From: Streptomyces sp. WMMB 322
GTDB lineage: Bacteria; Actinomycetota; Actinomycetes; Streptomycetales; Streptomycetaceae
Reading direction: 5' to 3'
Assembly: GCF_900090145.1 (NCBI RefSeq)
Contig: NZ_FMHI01000005.1
Coordinates: 186,001-250,000 of the forward strand
DNA length: 64,000 bases
Under the pieces are notes generated by a model, which saw nothing but the letters and a program-made list of their open reading frames with translations, had not been told where the DNA came from and did not search any database. Made by a program: the position numbers and the translations under genes. Below, piece after piece: positions 9,860 through 20,094 of this stretch (positions are counted from its first letter, which is position 1; each line of letters opens with the position of its first letter).

Positions 9860-10342
9860 ATGTCGACCGACACCGCGAACACGACCTCCGAGAGCGCCGG
9901 CGACGGCGGCTCCCGCTACAGCGTCGACAACCCCGCCCCGGTGATCACGCCACCGCGCGTCCGCACCTCGCAGACCCCGAAGGCGACCCGCACCAACTTC
10001 GAGCTGTACGGATGGCTGTTCATGCGGCTGTCCGGCATCGTCCTCGTCGTCCTGGTCATCGGCCACCTGCTGATCCAGCTCGTGCTCGACGGCGGCGTGA
10101 CCAAGATCAGCTTCGCGTTCGTCGCCGGGCGCTGGGCCTCGCCGTTCTGGCAGGTCTGGGACCTGATGATGCTGTGGCTCGCGATGCTGCACGGCGCGAA
10201 CGGCCTGCGGACCGTCATCAACGACTACGCGGAGCGGGACGGCACCCGCCTGTGGCTGAAGATGCTGCTGTACACGGCGACCGTCTTCACCGTCCTGCTG
10301 GGCACGCTGGTGATCTTCACCTTCGACCCGAACATCCGCTGA
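9860..10342 (+). CDS. sdhD: Succinate dehydrogenase membrane anchor SdhD (160 aa)
   Basis: Second hydrophobic anchor of complex II, starting 6 bp after sdhC. A polar 45-residue N-terminus is followed by three TM helices, with LRLSGIVLVVLVIGHLL and MLWLAMLHGANGLRTVIND typical of the family. The His residues in IGHLL and MLHGANG fit haem/quinone binding. Ribosome site GGAG at about 9846. Confidence 0.93.
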   Translation: MSTDTANTTSESAGDGGSRYSVDNPAPVITPPRVRTSQTPKATRTNFELYGWLFMRLSGIVLVVLVIGHLLIQLVLDGGVTKISFAFVAGRWASPFWQVWDLMMLWLAMLHGANGLRTVINDYAERDGTRLWLKMLLYTATVFTVLLGTLVIFTFDPNIR

Positions 10343-10368
10343 CGCACGTACGGGGCTGAGGTGACCCA

Positions 10369-12123
10369 ATGAAGATCCATAAGTACGACACCGTGATCGT
10401 CGGGGCCGGCGGCGCCGGCATGCGCGCCGCCATCGAGGCGACCAAGCGCAGCCGCACCGCCGTACTGACGAAGCTCTACCCGACCCGCTCCCACACCGGC
10501 GCCGCCCAGGGCGGCATGGCCGCGGCCCTCGCCAACGTCGAGGAGGACAACTGGGAGTGGCACACCTTCGACACGATCAAGGGCGGCGACTACCTGGTCG
10601 ACCAGGACGCCGCCGAGATCCTGGCGAAGGAGGCCATCGACTCCGTCCTCGACCTGGAGAAGATGGGCCTGCCGTTCAACCGCACCCCGAACGGCACCAT
10701 CGACCAGCGCCGCTTCGGCGGTCACAGCCGCAACCACGGTGAGGCGCCGGTGCGCCGCTCCTGCTACGCGGCGGACCGCACGGGCCACATGATCCTTCAG
10801 ACGCTGTACCAGAACTGCGTGAAGGAGGGCGTGGAGTTCTTCAACGAGTTCTACGTCCTGGACCTGCTCCTGAACGAGGTCGACGGGGTGCGCAAGACCG
10901 CCGGCGTCGTCGCCTACGAGCTGGCCACCGGCGAGATCCACGTCTTCCAGGCCAAGGCCGTCGTCTTCGCCTCCGGCGGCAACGGCAAGTTCTTCAAGGT
11001 CACTTCGAACGCGCACACCCTCACCGGGGACGGCCAGGCCGCGGCCTTCCGGCGCGGACTGCCGCTGGAGGACATGGAGTTCTTCCAGTTCCACCCGACG
11101 GGCATCTGGAAGATGGGCATCCTGCTCACCGAGGGCGCCCGCGGCGAGGGCGGCATCCTGCGCAACCGGGACGGCGAGCGCTTCATGGAGAAGTACGCCC
11201 CGGTGATGAAGGACCTCGCCTCGCGTGACGTCGTCTCCCGCGCGATCTACACGGAGATCCGTGAGGGGCGCGGCTGCGGCGCGGACAAGGACCACGTCTT
11301 CCTCGACCTGACGCACCTGCCGCCCGAGCAGCTGGACGCGAAGCTGCCGGACATCACCGAGTTCGCCCGTACCTACCTGGGTATCGAGCCGTACACCGAC
11401 CCGGTGCCGATCCAGCCGACCGCGCACTACGCGATGGGCGGCATGCCGACCAACGTGCAGGGCCAGGTGCTGGCCGACAACAACACGCCGGTGCCCGGGC
11501 TGTACGCGGCCGGCGAGGTCGCCTGCGTCTCCGTGCACGGCGCGAACCGGCTCGGCACCAACTCGCTGCTGGACATCAACGTCTTCGGGCGGCGCGCAGG
11601 CATCGCCGCCGCGGCGTACGCCGCCACCGCCGACTTCACCGAACTGCCGGAGAACCCGGCCGCGTTCGTCGAGGGCGAGGTGGAGAACCTGCGTGACGCG
11701 ACGGGCAACGAGCGCGTCGTGGAGATCCGCAAGGCGCTCCAGGAGTGCATGGACAAGAACGTCATGGTCTTCCGCAGCGAGCAGACGCTGAAGGAGGCCG
11801 TCGAGGAGATCGGCGAACTGCGCAAGCGCTACCGGAACATCAGCGTCCAGGACAAGGGCAAGCGCTTCAACACCGATCTGCTCGAGGCCGTAGAGCTGGG
11901 CAACCTGCTGGACCTGGCCGAGGTGACGGCCGTCTCCGCGCTGGCCCGCAAGGAGTCCCGCGGCGGTCACTACCGCGAGGACTTCCCCAACCGCGACGAC
12001 GTCAACTTCATGCGGCACACCATGGCGTACCGCGAAGTGGGCGACGACGGCACAGAGTCGATCCGGCTCGACTACAAGCCGGTCGTGCAGACCCGCTACC
12101 AGCCGATGGAGCGTAAGTACTGA
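10369..12123 (+). CDS. sdhA: Succinate dehydrogenase flavoprotein subunit SdhA (584 aa)
   Basis: Catalytic subunit that oxidises succinate to fumarate. The dinucleotide fold [16 protein letters not shown] starts at residue 6. The covalent FAD site is His42 in [10 protein letters not shown]. The substrate-binding and catalytic segments are seen in HPTGIW and [14 protein letters not shown], and [12 protein letters not shown] is the C-terminal FAD signature. The stop TGA (12121-12123) overlaps the sdhB start by one base, implying translational coupling. Confidence 0.97.
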   Translation: MKIHKYDTVIVGAGGAGMRAAIEATKRSRTAVLTKLYPTRSHTGAAQGGMAAALANVEEDNWEWHTFDTIKGGDYLVDQDAAEILAKEAIDSVLDLEKMGLPFNRTPNGTIDQRRFGGHSRNHGEAPVRRSCYAADRTGHMILQTLYQNCVKEGVEFFNEFYVLDLLLNEVDGVRKTAGVVAYELATGEIHVFQAKAVVFASGGNGKFFKVTSNAHTLTGDGQAAAFRRGLPLEDMEFFQFHPTGIWKMGILLTEGARGEGGILRNRDGERFMEKYAPVMKDLASRDVVSRAIYTEIREGRGCGADKDHVFLDLTHLPPEQLDAKLPDITEFARTYLGIEPYTDPVPIQPTAHYAMGGMPTNVQGQVLADNNTPVPGLYAAGEVACVSVHGANRLGTNSLLDINVFGRRAGIAAAAYAATADFTELPENPAAFVEGEVENLRDATGNERVVEIRKALQECMDKNVMVFRSEQTLKEAVEEIGELRKRYRNISVQDKGKRFNTDLLEAVELGNLLDLAEVTAVSALARKESRGGHYREDFPNRDDVNFMRHTMAYREVGDDGTESIRLDYKPVVQTRYQPMERKY

Positions 12124-12914
12124 TGAGCACCGCAGTTCTGGACAAGTCGGGCGAGTCCGCGGCGGATTCGCAGGCCGGGGCCTCGCACCTGGTCACGGTC
12201 ACCTTCCGGGTCCGCCGCTTCAACCCGGAGGTCTCGGCGGACGCCCGCTGGGAGGACTTCACCCTCGACATCGACCCCAAGGACCGCGTCCTGGACGCGC
12301 TCCACAGGATCAAGTGGGAGCTGGACGGGACGCTCACCTTCCGGCGTTCCTGCGCGCACGGCATCTGCGGCTCGGACGCGATGCGCATCAACGGGCGCAA
12401 CCGGCTGGCCTGCAAGACGCTGATCAAGGACATAGCGGAGATCAAGGACGGCAAGGGCGCCAAGCCGATCGTCGTCGAGGCGATAAAGGGCCTGACGGTC
12501 CTCAAGGACCTCGTCGTCGACATGGACCCGTTCTTCCAGGCGTACCGGGACGTCATGCCGTTCCTCGTCACGAGCGGCAACGAGCCGACGCGTGAGCGGC
12601 TGCAGTCCGCCGAGGACCGGGAGCGCTTCGACGACACCACGAAGTGCATCCTGTGCGCGGCGTGCACCAGTTCGTGCCCGGTCTTCTGGAACGACGGGCA
12701 GTACTTCGGCCCGGCGGCCATCGTCAACGCCCACCGGTTCATCTTCGACAGCCGCGACGAGGCCGGCGAGCAGCGGCTGGAGATCCTCAACGACAAGGAC
12801 GGCGTGTGGCGTTGCCGTACGACGTTCAACTGCACGGAAGCCTGCCCTCGCGGTATCGAGGTGACGAAGGCGATCCAGGAAGTCAAGCGGGCGCTGATCA
12901 CGCGCCGCTTCTGA
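12123..12914 (+). CDS. sdhB: Succinate dehydrogenase iron-sulfur subunit SdhB (263 aa)
   Basis: Carries electrons from FAD to quinone. The [2Fe-2S] ligands are in SCAHGICGSDAM (Cys77, Cys82) and Cys97, with Asp at the fourth-position variant seen in many bacterial SdhB. The [4Fe-4S] and [3Fe-4S] clusters are bound by CILCAACTSSCPVF and CRTTFNCTEACPRGI. The gene starts within the sdhA stop (TGATG). It is the last gene of the operon. Confidence 0.97.
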   Translation: MSTAVLDKSGESAADSQAGASHLVTVTFRVRRFNPEVSADARWEDFTLDIDPKDRVLDALHRIKWELDGTLTFRRSCAHGICGSDAMRINGRNRLACKTLIKDIAEIKDGKGAKPIVVEAIKGLTVLKDLVVDMDPFFQAYRDVMPFLVTSGNEPTRERLQSAEDRERFDDTTKCILCAACTSSCPVFWNDGQYFGPAAIVNAHRFIFDSRDEAGEQRLEILNDKDGVWRCRTTFNCTEACPRGIEVTKAIQEVKRALITRRF

Positions 12915-12967
12915 CCCACGACGCGAGGAGGCGCCCGCCGCGCGCCCGCTCGCACAGGAACACGACG

Positions 12968-12996
12968 GCGCCCGGGGCACGGCCCCGGGCGCTTTG
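12968..12996 (+). terminator. Terminator of the sdh operon
   Basis: The perfect 11-bp stem GCGCCCGGGGC/GCCCCGGGCGC (12968-12978 with 12982-12992) has a 3-nt loop and a short TTT after it. It lies 53 bp past the sdhB stop. Confidence 0.85.
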
Positions 12997-13142
12997 TCGT
13001 GCCCGTGCCCCGACTTCCGTTCACCGGGGCCGATTTCGGGGCACGCTATCGACGCACCACCGCATCACCGGGATCTCGTATCCCTGCAAACGCACGTCTG
13101 TCCGCACCACTCATCTGCCCCATCCCAGCAGAAGGAGTACGC

Positions 13143-14132
13143 GTGAGACGCACACGACGTACGCGCCGCACCGCCGGCGCCCTGGTGGCCGCAGGCGCCC
13201 TCCTCGGCCTCGCGCTCCAGACCACCCCCGCGACCGCCGACTCCGGCGGCAGCACGCCCACTTCGGCGGTGTCCGAGGCCGCACAGGAACGCGCCGCCGG
13301 GGCGTGGACCGCCGAGCGGATGCGTGAGGCCACGCCGGTCGAGGATCTCCTCGACGTCGGTGCCCGCGCCGTCGAGCGGGCAGGCAAGGCCGTGCCCCGC
13401 GGCGAGGAGCTGAAGATACCCCCGCTCGACACGGACCCCATCACCAAGGCGCTGCCCGAGCCGGGCGGCCCCTGGTCCGGCGGCGGCGACGTGGTCAAGA
13501 CCACGGGCCGTGTCTTCTTCAAGATGGGCGACCGTGACGCCTCCTGCTCCGGTGACGCGGTCACCAGCGACAACGGCAGTACGGTCATCACGGCGGGGCA
13601 CTGCGTGAAGTACCAGGGCGCCTGGCACACCGACTGGGTGTTCGTGCCCGGCTACCACGACGGCGAGGCCCCGCACGGCAAGTGGACCGCGTCCAAGACG
13701 CTGACCACCCCGCAGTGGGAGTCGAGCGAGGACATGAACTTCGACATCGGTGCGGCGGTGGTGAACCCGCTGGACGGCAAGAAGCTCACGGACGTCGTCG
13801 GCGGTCAGGGGCTTTCGTTCAACGCCCCCTACAACACCACCATGTACGCCTTCGGCTTCCCCGCCGCCGACCCGTACGACGGCGAGAAGCTCATCTACTG
13901 CAGCGGCACGTCCTTCCAGGACTTCCTGCTCACCGAGGATCACGGCCTGTCGTGCAACATGACGGGCGGCTCCAGCGGCGGCCCGTGGTTCACGGAGTTC
14001 GACGAGGCGTCGGGCACGGGCCTGCAGGCCTCGGTCAACAGCTTCGGCTACACCTTCCTGCCGAACACGATGTTCGGTCCGTACTTCGGGGAGGACGCGA
14101 AGACGCTGTACGAGACCGCTCAGGCCGGCTGA
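13143..14132 (+). CDS. Secreted trypsin-like serine protease, S1 family (329 aa)
   Basis: Exported protease of unknown substrate. The signal peptide is very basic (RRTRRTRRTAGALVAAGALL) with a cleavage site near TATA-DS at residue 32, then a propeptide-like region to about 115. The triad is seen as His153 in VITAGHCVK, Asp201 in DMNFDIGAA and Ser278 in TGGSSGGPWF. Two Cys pairs probably form disulphides (around 135/154 and 253/271). The GTG at 13143 sits 5 bp after AAGGAG. An upstream open frame lacks such a site. The gene is monocistronic, with a bidirectional terminator after it. Confidence 0.9.
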   Translation: MRRTRRTRRTAGALVAAGALLGLALQTTPATADSGGSTPTSAVSEAAQERAAGAWTAERMREATPVEDLLDVGARAVERAGKAVPRGEELKIPPLDTDPITKALPEPGGPWSGGGDVVKTTGRVFFKMGDRDASCSGDAVTSDNGSTVITAGHCVKYQGAWHTDWVFVPGYHDGEAPHGKWTASKTLTTPQWESSEDMNFDIGAAVVNPLDGKKLTDVVGGQGLSFNAPYNTTMYAFGFPAADPYDGEKLIYCSGTSFQDFLLTEDHGLSCNMTGGSSGGPWFTEFDEASGTGLQASVNSFGYTFLPNTMFGPYFGEDAKTLYETAQAG

Positions 14133-14172
14133 ACCCGGGGAGACATCGCGCACAGTCGTCGCCACCGTCGCT

Positions 14173-14212
14173 GCGGCGGGGCGGAGGTCCTCACGACCTC
14201 CGGCCCCGCCGC
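14173..14212. terminator. Bidirectional terminator between protease and transglutaminase-like gene
   Basis: A 17-bp stem (14173-14189 with 14195-14212, one bulged C) with a 5-nt loop sits between two convergent stop codons. Confidence 0.82.
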
Positions 14213-14214
14213 GG

Positions 14215-15132
14215 CTACCGTGCCTCCGGGTCGCTGCGCAGACGGACCTCGCACTGGCCGTCGTAGGACTGGTAGGAGGTCACCGTCTCCGGCATCCGCA
14301 GGAGCGGGCTGTTCCGGTACAGCGCGCGCACCTCGTCGAAATCCGCGGCCACGGTGACGCGGGCCGCCTCGTCGAGCACGGCCAGCGTCTCCTCCCCGGC
14401 CTCGTCCTGGCCTTCGCGCCCGGCGTCGCCCGCTCCCCACGCATCCCAGGGCAGCACTTCGGCCCTGTTGAGCGCCGCCAGGTCGCGTACGACGTTGGCG
14501 CGCACCATCCACATGCCCATCAGGCCCAGCACGCTGACGCCGAAGGTCTTCGGGTCGGCCTCACCGCTGCGGCAGCGGCGCCAGCTCTCTCCGGCGACGA
14601 GGAAGCGGTCGCGGGGCACGTCGAGCGGGTCGAAGTCCAGCTCGTACGGGGACTCGATGCGCACGTCCGGCACCATCTGCGGATCGCTGAGCGTCCAGCC
14701 GCGCTCGGGGTGGACGTATTCGGTGACCCAGTGGTCGTCGTGGAAGCCCTCGGCGAAGTAGGTGGCGTAGCCGCAGCGGATGCGGGCCGGGGTTCCGGAG
14801 TGGCGCAGCAGTGCGCAGTGCAGCAGCGCGAAGTCGCGGCAGGTGCCGGCGAAGCGGTCCAGGGGACGGCGGGGTGCGATGAGCGGAGCGTCGTCGAGCT
14901 CCAGCACCATGTCCAGGATGTCGGCTATGTAGCGGGTTTCGGCTTCGGTGCGGTAGCGGGATTCCGGCAGGGCACACCCGAAACGGCCGGCCTCCTCGCG
15001 GTGGATGAGCAAGTGCCTGACGAGAAGGGCCAGTTCGTCGGGACTACTGGGCAGTCCCGCGAGTCTGTCCCCCGTACCCGGATCACTGTGGGCGCTCTGA
15101 GTCAAATAGAAGTCACGCTCTGCGGGCAGCAT
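14215..15132 (-). CDS. Transglutaminase-like domain protein (305 aa)
   Basis: Cysteine-protease-fold enzyme of unknown substrate, with no signal peptide. The triad is visible as Cys98 in AGTCRDFALL, His134 in DDHWVTEYV and Asp150 in TLSDPQM. The C-terminal half (about 170-305) has no motif I recognise. ATG 15132 (MLPAERDFYLTQ) is the most plausible start because the longer frame runs into the divergent neighbour, but its ribosome site is weak. It could be a peptidase or a protein-modifying enzyme. Confidence 0.8.
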   Translation of the reverse strand: MLPAERDFYLTQSAHSDPGTGDRLAGLPSSPDELALLVRHLLIHREEAGRFGCALPESRYRTEAETRYIADILDMVLELDDAPLIAPRRPLDRFAGTCRDFALLHCALLRHSGTPARIRCGYATYFAEGFHDDHWVTEYVHPERGWTLSDPQMVPDVRIESPYELDFDPLDVPRDRFLVAGESWRRCRSGEADPKTFGVSVLGLMGMWMVRANVVRDLAALNRAEVLPWDAWGAGDAGREGQDEAGEETLAVLDEAARVTVAADFDEVRALYRNSPLLRMPETVTSYQSYDGQCEVRLRSDPEAR

Positions 15133-15215
15133 GCGCGAAATCGTTGCGGATATCGTCCCGGATTTCCAGCCGGGAGGAATACCGGGTTCCGAGGATCGGC
15201 GCGGGGGTGCGTAGG

Positions 15216-16519
15216 GTGCCCCGCGTGGGACGCACACCGAAGGCAAGAGCGGGCTTCGCCGCGCTGCTGATGCTGGCGACGGCGGCCTGCTCCGGCGGCG
15301 GCACCGACGACGCGGCCAGGCCGGACGACGACCGCGCGGCGATCCACGTCGACCGCCCCGTGGCGCTCGCCGACCAGGACGTGAAGGTGCGCATCGGCGG
15401 GCTCGGGGCGCGGGACCGTGTGACTGTCGCCACGCAAGCCGTGGACCAGCGGGGTCAACGGTGGAGCGCGCGCGGCGACTTCAGCGCCGACGCCCGCGGC
15501 CGCATCGACCTGGAGAAACAGGCACCGCTGGGCAGACGCCCGTACGCCGAGGCGGACAGCATGGGGCTGTTCGGCGCGATGCTGCCCACGTCGGGCAGTG
15601 GCGTGAGGAAGATCGGCAGCGGCGACGCCTTCTCCTACCACCCGCCCTCACCGGCCGAGAAGCGCTCGTACGAAGTGCGCCTGACCGTCAGCAGGAACGG
15701 GAAGCACATCGCGGACCGTACGGTCACCCGCCAGTGGCTGACGTCAAAGGTGCGCCACCGCAAGCTCACGGTCGCGAGGGACCGCGTCGACGGCGAGATG
15801 TACACGCCGCCGAAGGGCGAACACCGCCGCGCCCCGGTCCTGGTCTTCGGCGGCTCGGAAGGCGGCAACTCCGGCGAGTACGCGGCCGCGTTGCTGGCCG
15901 CGCGCGGCCATCCGGCCATGTCGCTGTGCTACTTCCGCTGCGGCAAGGGCTCCGGGCGCCCTGACGCCATCGACATGATCGACACGTCCTACTTCCTCAG
16001 GGCCGCCCGCGTACTGGCCCGTGAGCCGGGCGCCGACCCCGACCGCCTTGCGGTGATGGGCAATTCGCGCGGCAGCGAGATCGCGCAGCTCCTCGGGCAG
16101 CGCCACCCGCGCGCGTTCCGCGACGTCATCGCCTACGCGCCCTCCGCCAAGGTCAACGGTCCCTATCTGGCGGGGCCTTCGGGCCGCGCCGCCTGGGCCG
16201 AGCGCGGCCGGCCGATCCCGGCGGGGGGCCGATCCGGCTGGACAACGTACGCGGGACGGTGCTCGCGATCGCCGGCGGGAACGACAAGATGTGGGGCGCG
16301 GCGGGGGCCGCCCGCGTCATCGCCTCGCAGCGCAACGCGTCCGGTGCGAGCCACCGGCAGGTCACGTACCCGAAGGCGGGCCACCACGTGAACTGGTTCC
16401 CCTTCGGGCAGCCCGGCCAGGAGGGCGGCGCCGACGGGGAGGTCGTCAGCACATCCGGCTCCGACCAGGAGGCCCGCGAGGACAGCTGGGCACGGGTGCT
16501 GAAGCTGCTGGAGAAGTAG
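15216..16519 (+). pseudogene. Acyl-thioester/alpha-beta hydrolase lipoprotein (BAAT-like), frameshifted at a G run
   Basis: The N-terminus has a lipoprotein signal (FAALLMLATAACSGG). A BAAT N-terminal-like domain follows (about 45-175), then an alpha/beta hydrolase with nucleophile Ser in AVMGNSRGSEIAQ and oxyanion region FGGSEGG. After PIPAGG at 16223-16228 (six G) the frame becomes nonsense. The adjacent frame continues the family perfectly as PIRLDNVRGTVLAIAGG and reaches the catalytic-His region KAGHHVNWFPFG, ending at 16519. One extra G would restore the gene. It is either a real null allele, a phase-variable homopolymer or a sequencing error. The upstream frame alone would stop at 16391 and lack the His. 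Start GTG 15216 is a best guess, with 15225 as the alternative. Confidence 0.82.
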
Positions 16520-16599
16520 GGCTGCACCGGAGGCGGCCGGAGGCCGCAGACGCGGGGGCGGAGAAGGCGGCACAGGGGGAGAGACGGCGAGAAGCAGTA

Positions 16600-16640
16600 C
16601 GGGCGGGAGCGTGCGAGTGTCCCTCGCCCGCTCCCGCCCG
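16600..16640. terminator. Bidirectional terminator between hydrolase and rocD
   Basis: A perfect 12-bp stem CGGGCGGGAGCG/CGCTCCCGCCCG (16600-16611 with 16629-16640) lies between convergent genes. Confidence 0.82.
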
Positions 16641-16681
16641 TCCGTGCGGCGGCGGGCCCGCCGCCGGCCGAAGCCCCCGGA

Positions 16682-17884
16682 TCAGCCGCCGAGGGCGTCG
16701 ACGAGCTGCTCCAGACCCCAGTCGAGGTCCTCCTTCGTCACCACGAGCGGCGGCGCGATACGGATCGTCGAGCCGTGCGTGTCCTTGACCAGGACTCCGC
16801 GTTCCATCAGCTTCTCCGACAGCTCCCGGCCGCTGCCGTGCGCGGGATCGATGTCCACGCCCGCCCACAGACCGCGGCCGCGCACCTCGCGCACCGCGCC
16901 GCCGGTCAGCACGCCCAGTTCGTGGTGGAGGTGCTCGCCCAGCTCCTTCGCACGCTGCTGGAACTCGCCAGTGCGCAGCATGGCGATCACTTCCAGCGCG
17001 ACCGCGCACGCGAGCGGGTTCCCGCCGAAGGTCGACCCGTGCTCGCCCGGCCTGTAGACACCCAGCACGTCCCGCGAGGAGACGACCGCCGAGACCGGCA
17101 CGACACCGCCGCCGAGCGCCTTGCCCAGCACGTACATGTCGGGCTGCACGCCCTCGTGTTCGAGGGCGAAGGTCGCGCCGGTGCGGCCCAGCCCGGACTG
17201 GATCTCGTCCGCGATCATGAGCACGTTGCGGCTGTGCGTGAGTTCACGCACGCCCGGCAGGTAGCCGGCCGGCGGCACCAGCACGCCCGCCTCGCCCTGG
17301 ATCGGCTCCAGGAGCACCGCGACGGTCTCCTCGTCGACCGCGGCCTCCAGGGCGGCGAGGTCTCCGTAGGGGACGATCTCGAATCCCGGCGTGTACGGAC
17401 CGAAGTCGGCGCGTGCCTCGGGGTCGGTGGAGAAGGAGACGATCGTCGTCGTACGCCCGTGGAAGTTGTTGTCCGCGACGACGATCTTCGCGCGCCCGTC
17501 GGGCACGCCCTTGACCCGGTAACCCCACTTGCGGGCCGTCTTCACGGCGGTCTCCACGGCCTCCGCGCCGGTGTTCATGGGCAGGACCATCTCCATGCCG
17601 CACAGCTCGGCGAGCTGCTCGCAGAACTCCCCGAAGCGGTCGTGGTGGAAGGCGCGGGAGGTGAGCGTCACCCGGTCCAGCTGAGCCTTGGCGGCGTCGA
17701 TGAGCCGCTGGTTGCGGTGCCCGAAGTTGAGCGCCGAGTAACCGGCGAGCATGTCGAGGTAGCGCCGCCCGTCGGCGTCCGTCACCCATGCGCCCTCGGC
17801 GGAGGCGATGACGACGGGCAGGGGGTGGTAGTTGTGGGCGCTGCGCGCTTCGGAGGCGGCGATCAGCCTTTCCGACGTGGACAT
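16682..17884 (-). CDS. rocD: Ornithine aminotransferase (400 aa)
   Basis: PLP enzyme converting ornithine plus 2-oxoglutarate to glutamate semialdehyde plus glutamate, in arginine/ornithine breakdown and proline supply. A class III aminotransferase signature is present: LMIADEIQSGLGRTG with Asp226, and the PLP lysine Lys255 in VLGKALGGG. NYHPLPVV near residue 18 is typical of the ornithine subgroup. The ATG at 17884 follows CGGAGA. No other arginine-catabolic gene adjoins it. The enzyme is divergent from trpS. Confidence 0.94.
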   Translation of the reverse strand: MSTSERLIAASEARSAHNYHPLPVVIASAEGAWVTDADGRRYLDMLAGYSALNFGHRNQRLIDAAKAQLDRVTLTSRAFHHDRFGEFCEQLAELCGMEMVLPMNTGAEAVETAVKTARKWGYRVKGVPDGRAKIVVADNNFHGRTTTIVSFSTDPEARADFGPYTPGFEIVPYGDLAALEAAVDEETVAVLLEPIQGEAGVLVPPAGYLPGVRELTHSRNVLMIADEIQSGLGRTGATFALEHEGVQPDMYVLGKALGGGVVPVSAVVSSRDVLGVYRPGEHGSTFGGNPLACAVALEVIAMLRTGEFQQRAKELGEHLHHELGVLTGGAVREVRGRGLWAGVDIDPAHGSGRELSEKLMERGVLVKDTHGSTIRIAPPLVVTKEDLDWGLEQLVDALGG

Positions 17885-18215
17885 CCGGGGTCTCCGTTCG
17901 TCTCGTGTGGTCCCGCGGCGCCTCCCGCTGAGCCGTTCTTCCCGTGGCGGTGCGGAGGGCTGCCTATTTCTATCGTCCACCCGGCCTCCTGCGAAGAAGC
18001 TTTGCTGCCGGTGCGGGGTTCTCGCGGGACGATCCGGGACGGGCGGGGCGGACGGAAGCGGACGGCAGCAGCACCGGCCCGGCCGCGGACGGGGCGCGGA
18101 CCCGGCGCACGCGGACGCGGGAACCGCGCTGAGGCGGCACGCGCACGCGACACGGTGCCTCAGCTCACTGCACAACTGTGCACGCCCGGCCGGACGGACC
18201 TGAGACAATGGGCGC
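17885..18215. promoter_or_regulatory. Divergent rocD/trpS promoter region with inverted repeats
   Basis: No gene is visible. An inverted repeat GCTGAGGC...GCCTCAGC pairs 18128-18135 with 18157-18164, directly upstream of a small palindrome TGCACAACTGTGCA (18169-18182). These lie about 35-90 bp before the trpS ATG and could be an operator or a leader hairpin. trpS has no clear Shine-Dalgarno, and GACAAT at 18204-18209 is a possible -10, so a leaderless transcript is possible. Confidence 0.45.
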
Positions 18216-19229
18216 ATGGCCAATGACCGTCCGCGTGTACTCTCCGGCATCCAGCCCACCTCGGGCTCGTTCCACATCGGCAACTACCTCGGTGCCGTTC
18301 GTCAGTGGGTCGCGATGCAGGAGACCCACGACGCCTTCTACATGGTCGTCGACCTGCACGCTCTGACACTTCCGCAGGATCCGGCGCAGCTGCGGGGCAA
18401 CACCCGCCTCGCCGCGGCGCAGCTGCTGGCGACCGGTCTCGACCCGGAGCGCTGCACCCTGTTCGTGCAGAGCCACGTGCCCGAACACACCCAGCTGAGC
18501 TGGCTGATGGAGTGCCTGACGGGTTTCGGCGAGGCCTCCCGGATGACGCAGTTCAAGGACAAGTCCTCGCGCCAGGGGGCCGACCGGACGTCCGTGGGCC
18601 TGTTCACGTATCCGATCCTCCAGGTCGCCGACATTCTGCTCTACCAGGCCAACCGTGTTCCCGTCGGCGAGGACCAGCGCCAGCACGTCGAACTCACGCG
18701 CAACCTCGCGGAGCGGTTCAACAGCCGCTACGGCAGGACCTTCACCGTTCCCGAGCCGCACATCCTGCGCGAGACGGCGAAGATCTTCGATCTCCAGGAC
18801 CCGGCGATCAAGATGAGCAAGTCCGCGTCGTCGCCGAAGGGGATCATCGACCTTCTGGACGACCCGAAGGCGTCCGCGAAGAAGATCAAGAGCGCGGTGA
18901 CGGACACGGGCACCGAGATCCGCTTCGACCCCGAGAACAAGCCGGGCATCAGCAACCTGCTCACCATCTACGGCACGCTGACGGACTCCGCGGTCGCGGA
19001 TGTGGAGCAGAAGTACGAAGGCAAGGGTTACGGTGCGCTGAAGACCGACCTCGCGGAGATCGTCAGCGAGTGGGCCGCCCCCTTCCGCACCCGTACGCAG
19101 GAGTACCTGGACGACCCGGAGACGCTGGACTCGCTTCTGGCCAAGGGCGCGGAGAAGGCACGGGCCGTCGCGGTCGAGACGCTCGCTCAGGCCTACGACA
19201 AGGTGGGACTGCTGCCCGGCAAGCACTGA
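18216..19229 (+). CDS. trpS: Tryptophanyl-tRNA synthetase (337 aa)
   Basis: Class Ic synthetase charging tRNA-Trp. The ATP-binding HIGH variant is HIGNYLG at residues 20-26, preceded by SGIQPTSG. The KMSKS loop is intact in IKMSKSASS near residue 200. The length of 337 residues is normal for the bacterial enzyme. The 2H phosphoesterase gene follows on the same strand after about 115 bp. Confidence 0.97.
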   Translation: MANDRPRVLSGIQPTSGSFHIGNYLGAVRQWVAMQETHDAFYMVVDLHALTLPQDPAQLRGNTRLAAAQLLATGLDPERCTLFVQSHVPEHTQLSWLMECLTGFGEASRMTQFKDKSSRQGADRTSVGLFTYPILQVADILLYQANRVPVGEDQRQHVELTRNLAERFNSRYGRTFTVPEPHILRETAKIFDLQDPAIKMSKSASSPKGIIDLLDDPKASAKKIKSAVTDTGTEIRFDPENKPGISNLLTIYGTLTDSAVADVEQKYEGKGYGALKTDLAEIVSEWAAPFRTRTQEYLDDPETLDSLLAKGAEKARAVAVETLAQAYDKVGLLPGKH

Positions 19230-19344
19230 GACCACGGAACCAGCCGGCAGCAGCTCACGACCACCAGCCAGGAAGATGCAGCTCACAGCACGCAGGACCG
19301 GACAGCAGGCCGGGGACCGGCCATCGAGCAGGGAGGAGCACGAG

Positions 19345-19965
19345 GTGGGGACCGTCACGCTCGGTGTATCGATCGCCGTCCCCGAGCCGCACGGCAGTCT
19401 GCTCCAGCAGCGGCGTGCGAGCTTCGGTGACCCGGCGGCTCACGGCATCCCCACCCACATCACCCTGCTCCCGCCGACGGAGGCCGACCCGGCCGACCGG
19501 CCGGCGATCGAGGCGCACCTGGCGCGGGTGGCCTCGGCCGGGCGCCCGTTCACGCTGCGCCTGTCGGGCACCGACACCTTCCGTCCGCTCTCCCCCGTGG
19601 TCTTCGTGCGGCTCGTCGAGGGGGCGTCGGCGTGCTCCTGGCTCCAGGAGCGGGTGCGCGCCGCGGACGGCCCCGTGGCGCGTGAACTCGCCTTCCCGTA
19701 CCACCCGCACGTGACCGTCGCGCACGGCATCTCCGAGGAGTCGATGGACCGGGCCTTCGAGGAGCTGGCCGGCTTCGAGGCGTCGTGGACGGCCACGGGC
19801 TTCGCCCTGTACGAGCAGGGGTCCGACCTCGTGTGGCGGCTCCAGCGGAAGTTCACCTTCGGTTCGGGCGAGGAGCCGGCGCTGTCCGTCTCCGGCGTTC
19901 CGCGGCAGGTCCCGCAGCCCTTCCCCGTCTGCGGGGACGGCGCGGACTTCGCCCCGTCGCGCTGA
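19345..19965 (+). CDS. 2'-5' RNA ligase / 2H phosphoesterase family protein (206 aa)
   Basis: Two HxT motifs of the 2H superfamily are present: PTHITLL with His38 and HPHVTVAHG with His122. They face each other in the active site of cyclic phosphodiesterases and LigT-like enzymes. The physiological substrate is unknown. The GTG at 19345 is chosen because GGAGGAG ends 8 bp upstream. The extra frame before it looks non-coding. It lies between trpS and a YihY gene on the same strand, a loose cluster. Confidence 0.86.
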   Translation: MGTVTLGVSIAVPEPHGSLLQQRRASFGDPAAHGIPTHITLLPPTEADPADRPAIEAHLARVASAGRPFTLRLSGTDTFRPLSPVVFVRLVEGASACSWLQERVRAADGPVARELAFPYHPHVTVAHGISEESMDRAFEELAGFEASWTATGFALYEQGSDLVWRLQRKFTFGSGEEPALSVSGVPRQVPQPFPVCGDGADFAPSR

Positions 19966-19987
19966 GCGCGGAGCCGCGGCCCCGCCT

Positions 19988-20036
19988 GGTTCGGCGGGCC
20001 CGGCAGGCCCGGCAGGCCCGGCAGGCCCGCCGAACC
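19988..20036 (+). terminator. Strong hairpin with a tandem-repeat loop
   Basis: A perfect 13-bp stem (19988-20000 with 20024-20036) encloses a loop of 9-bp tandem units CGGCAGGCC. It lies 22 bp after the 2H gene stop. Confidence 0.75.
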
Positions 20037-20094
20037 ATGCGGGGGGCAGCCGGGGCAGCCGGATGAGAGACCGCTGAGCGGGTAGTCGCCGATC

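Noticed and set aside
18169..18215. T-box or trp attenuator before trpS
   Set aside because: No T-box sequence and no Trp-codon leader peptide are visible, only short inverted repeats.
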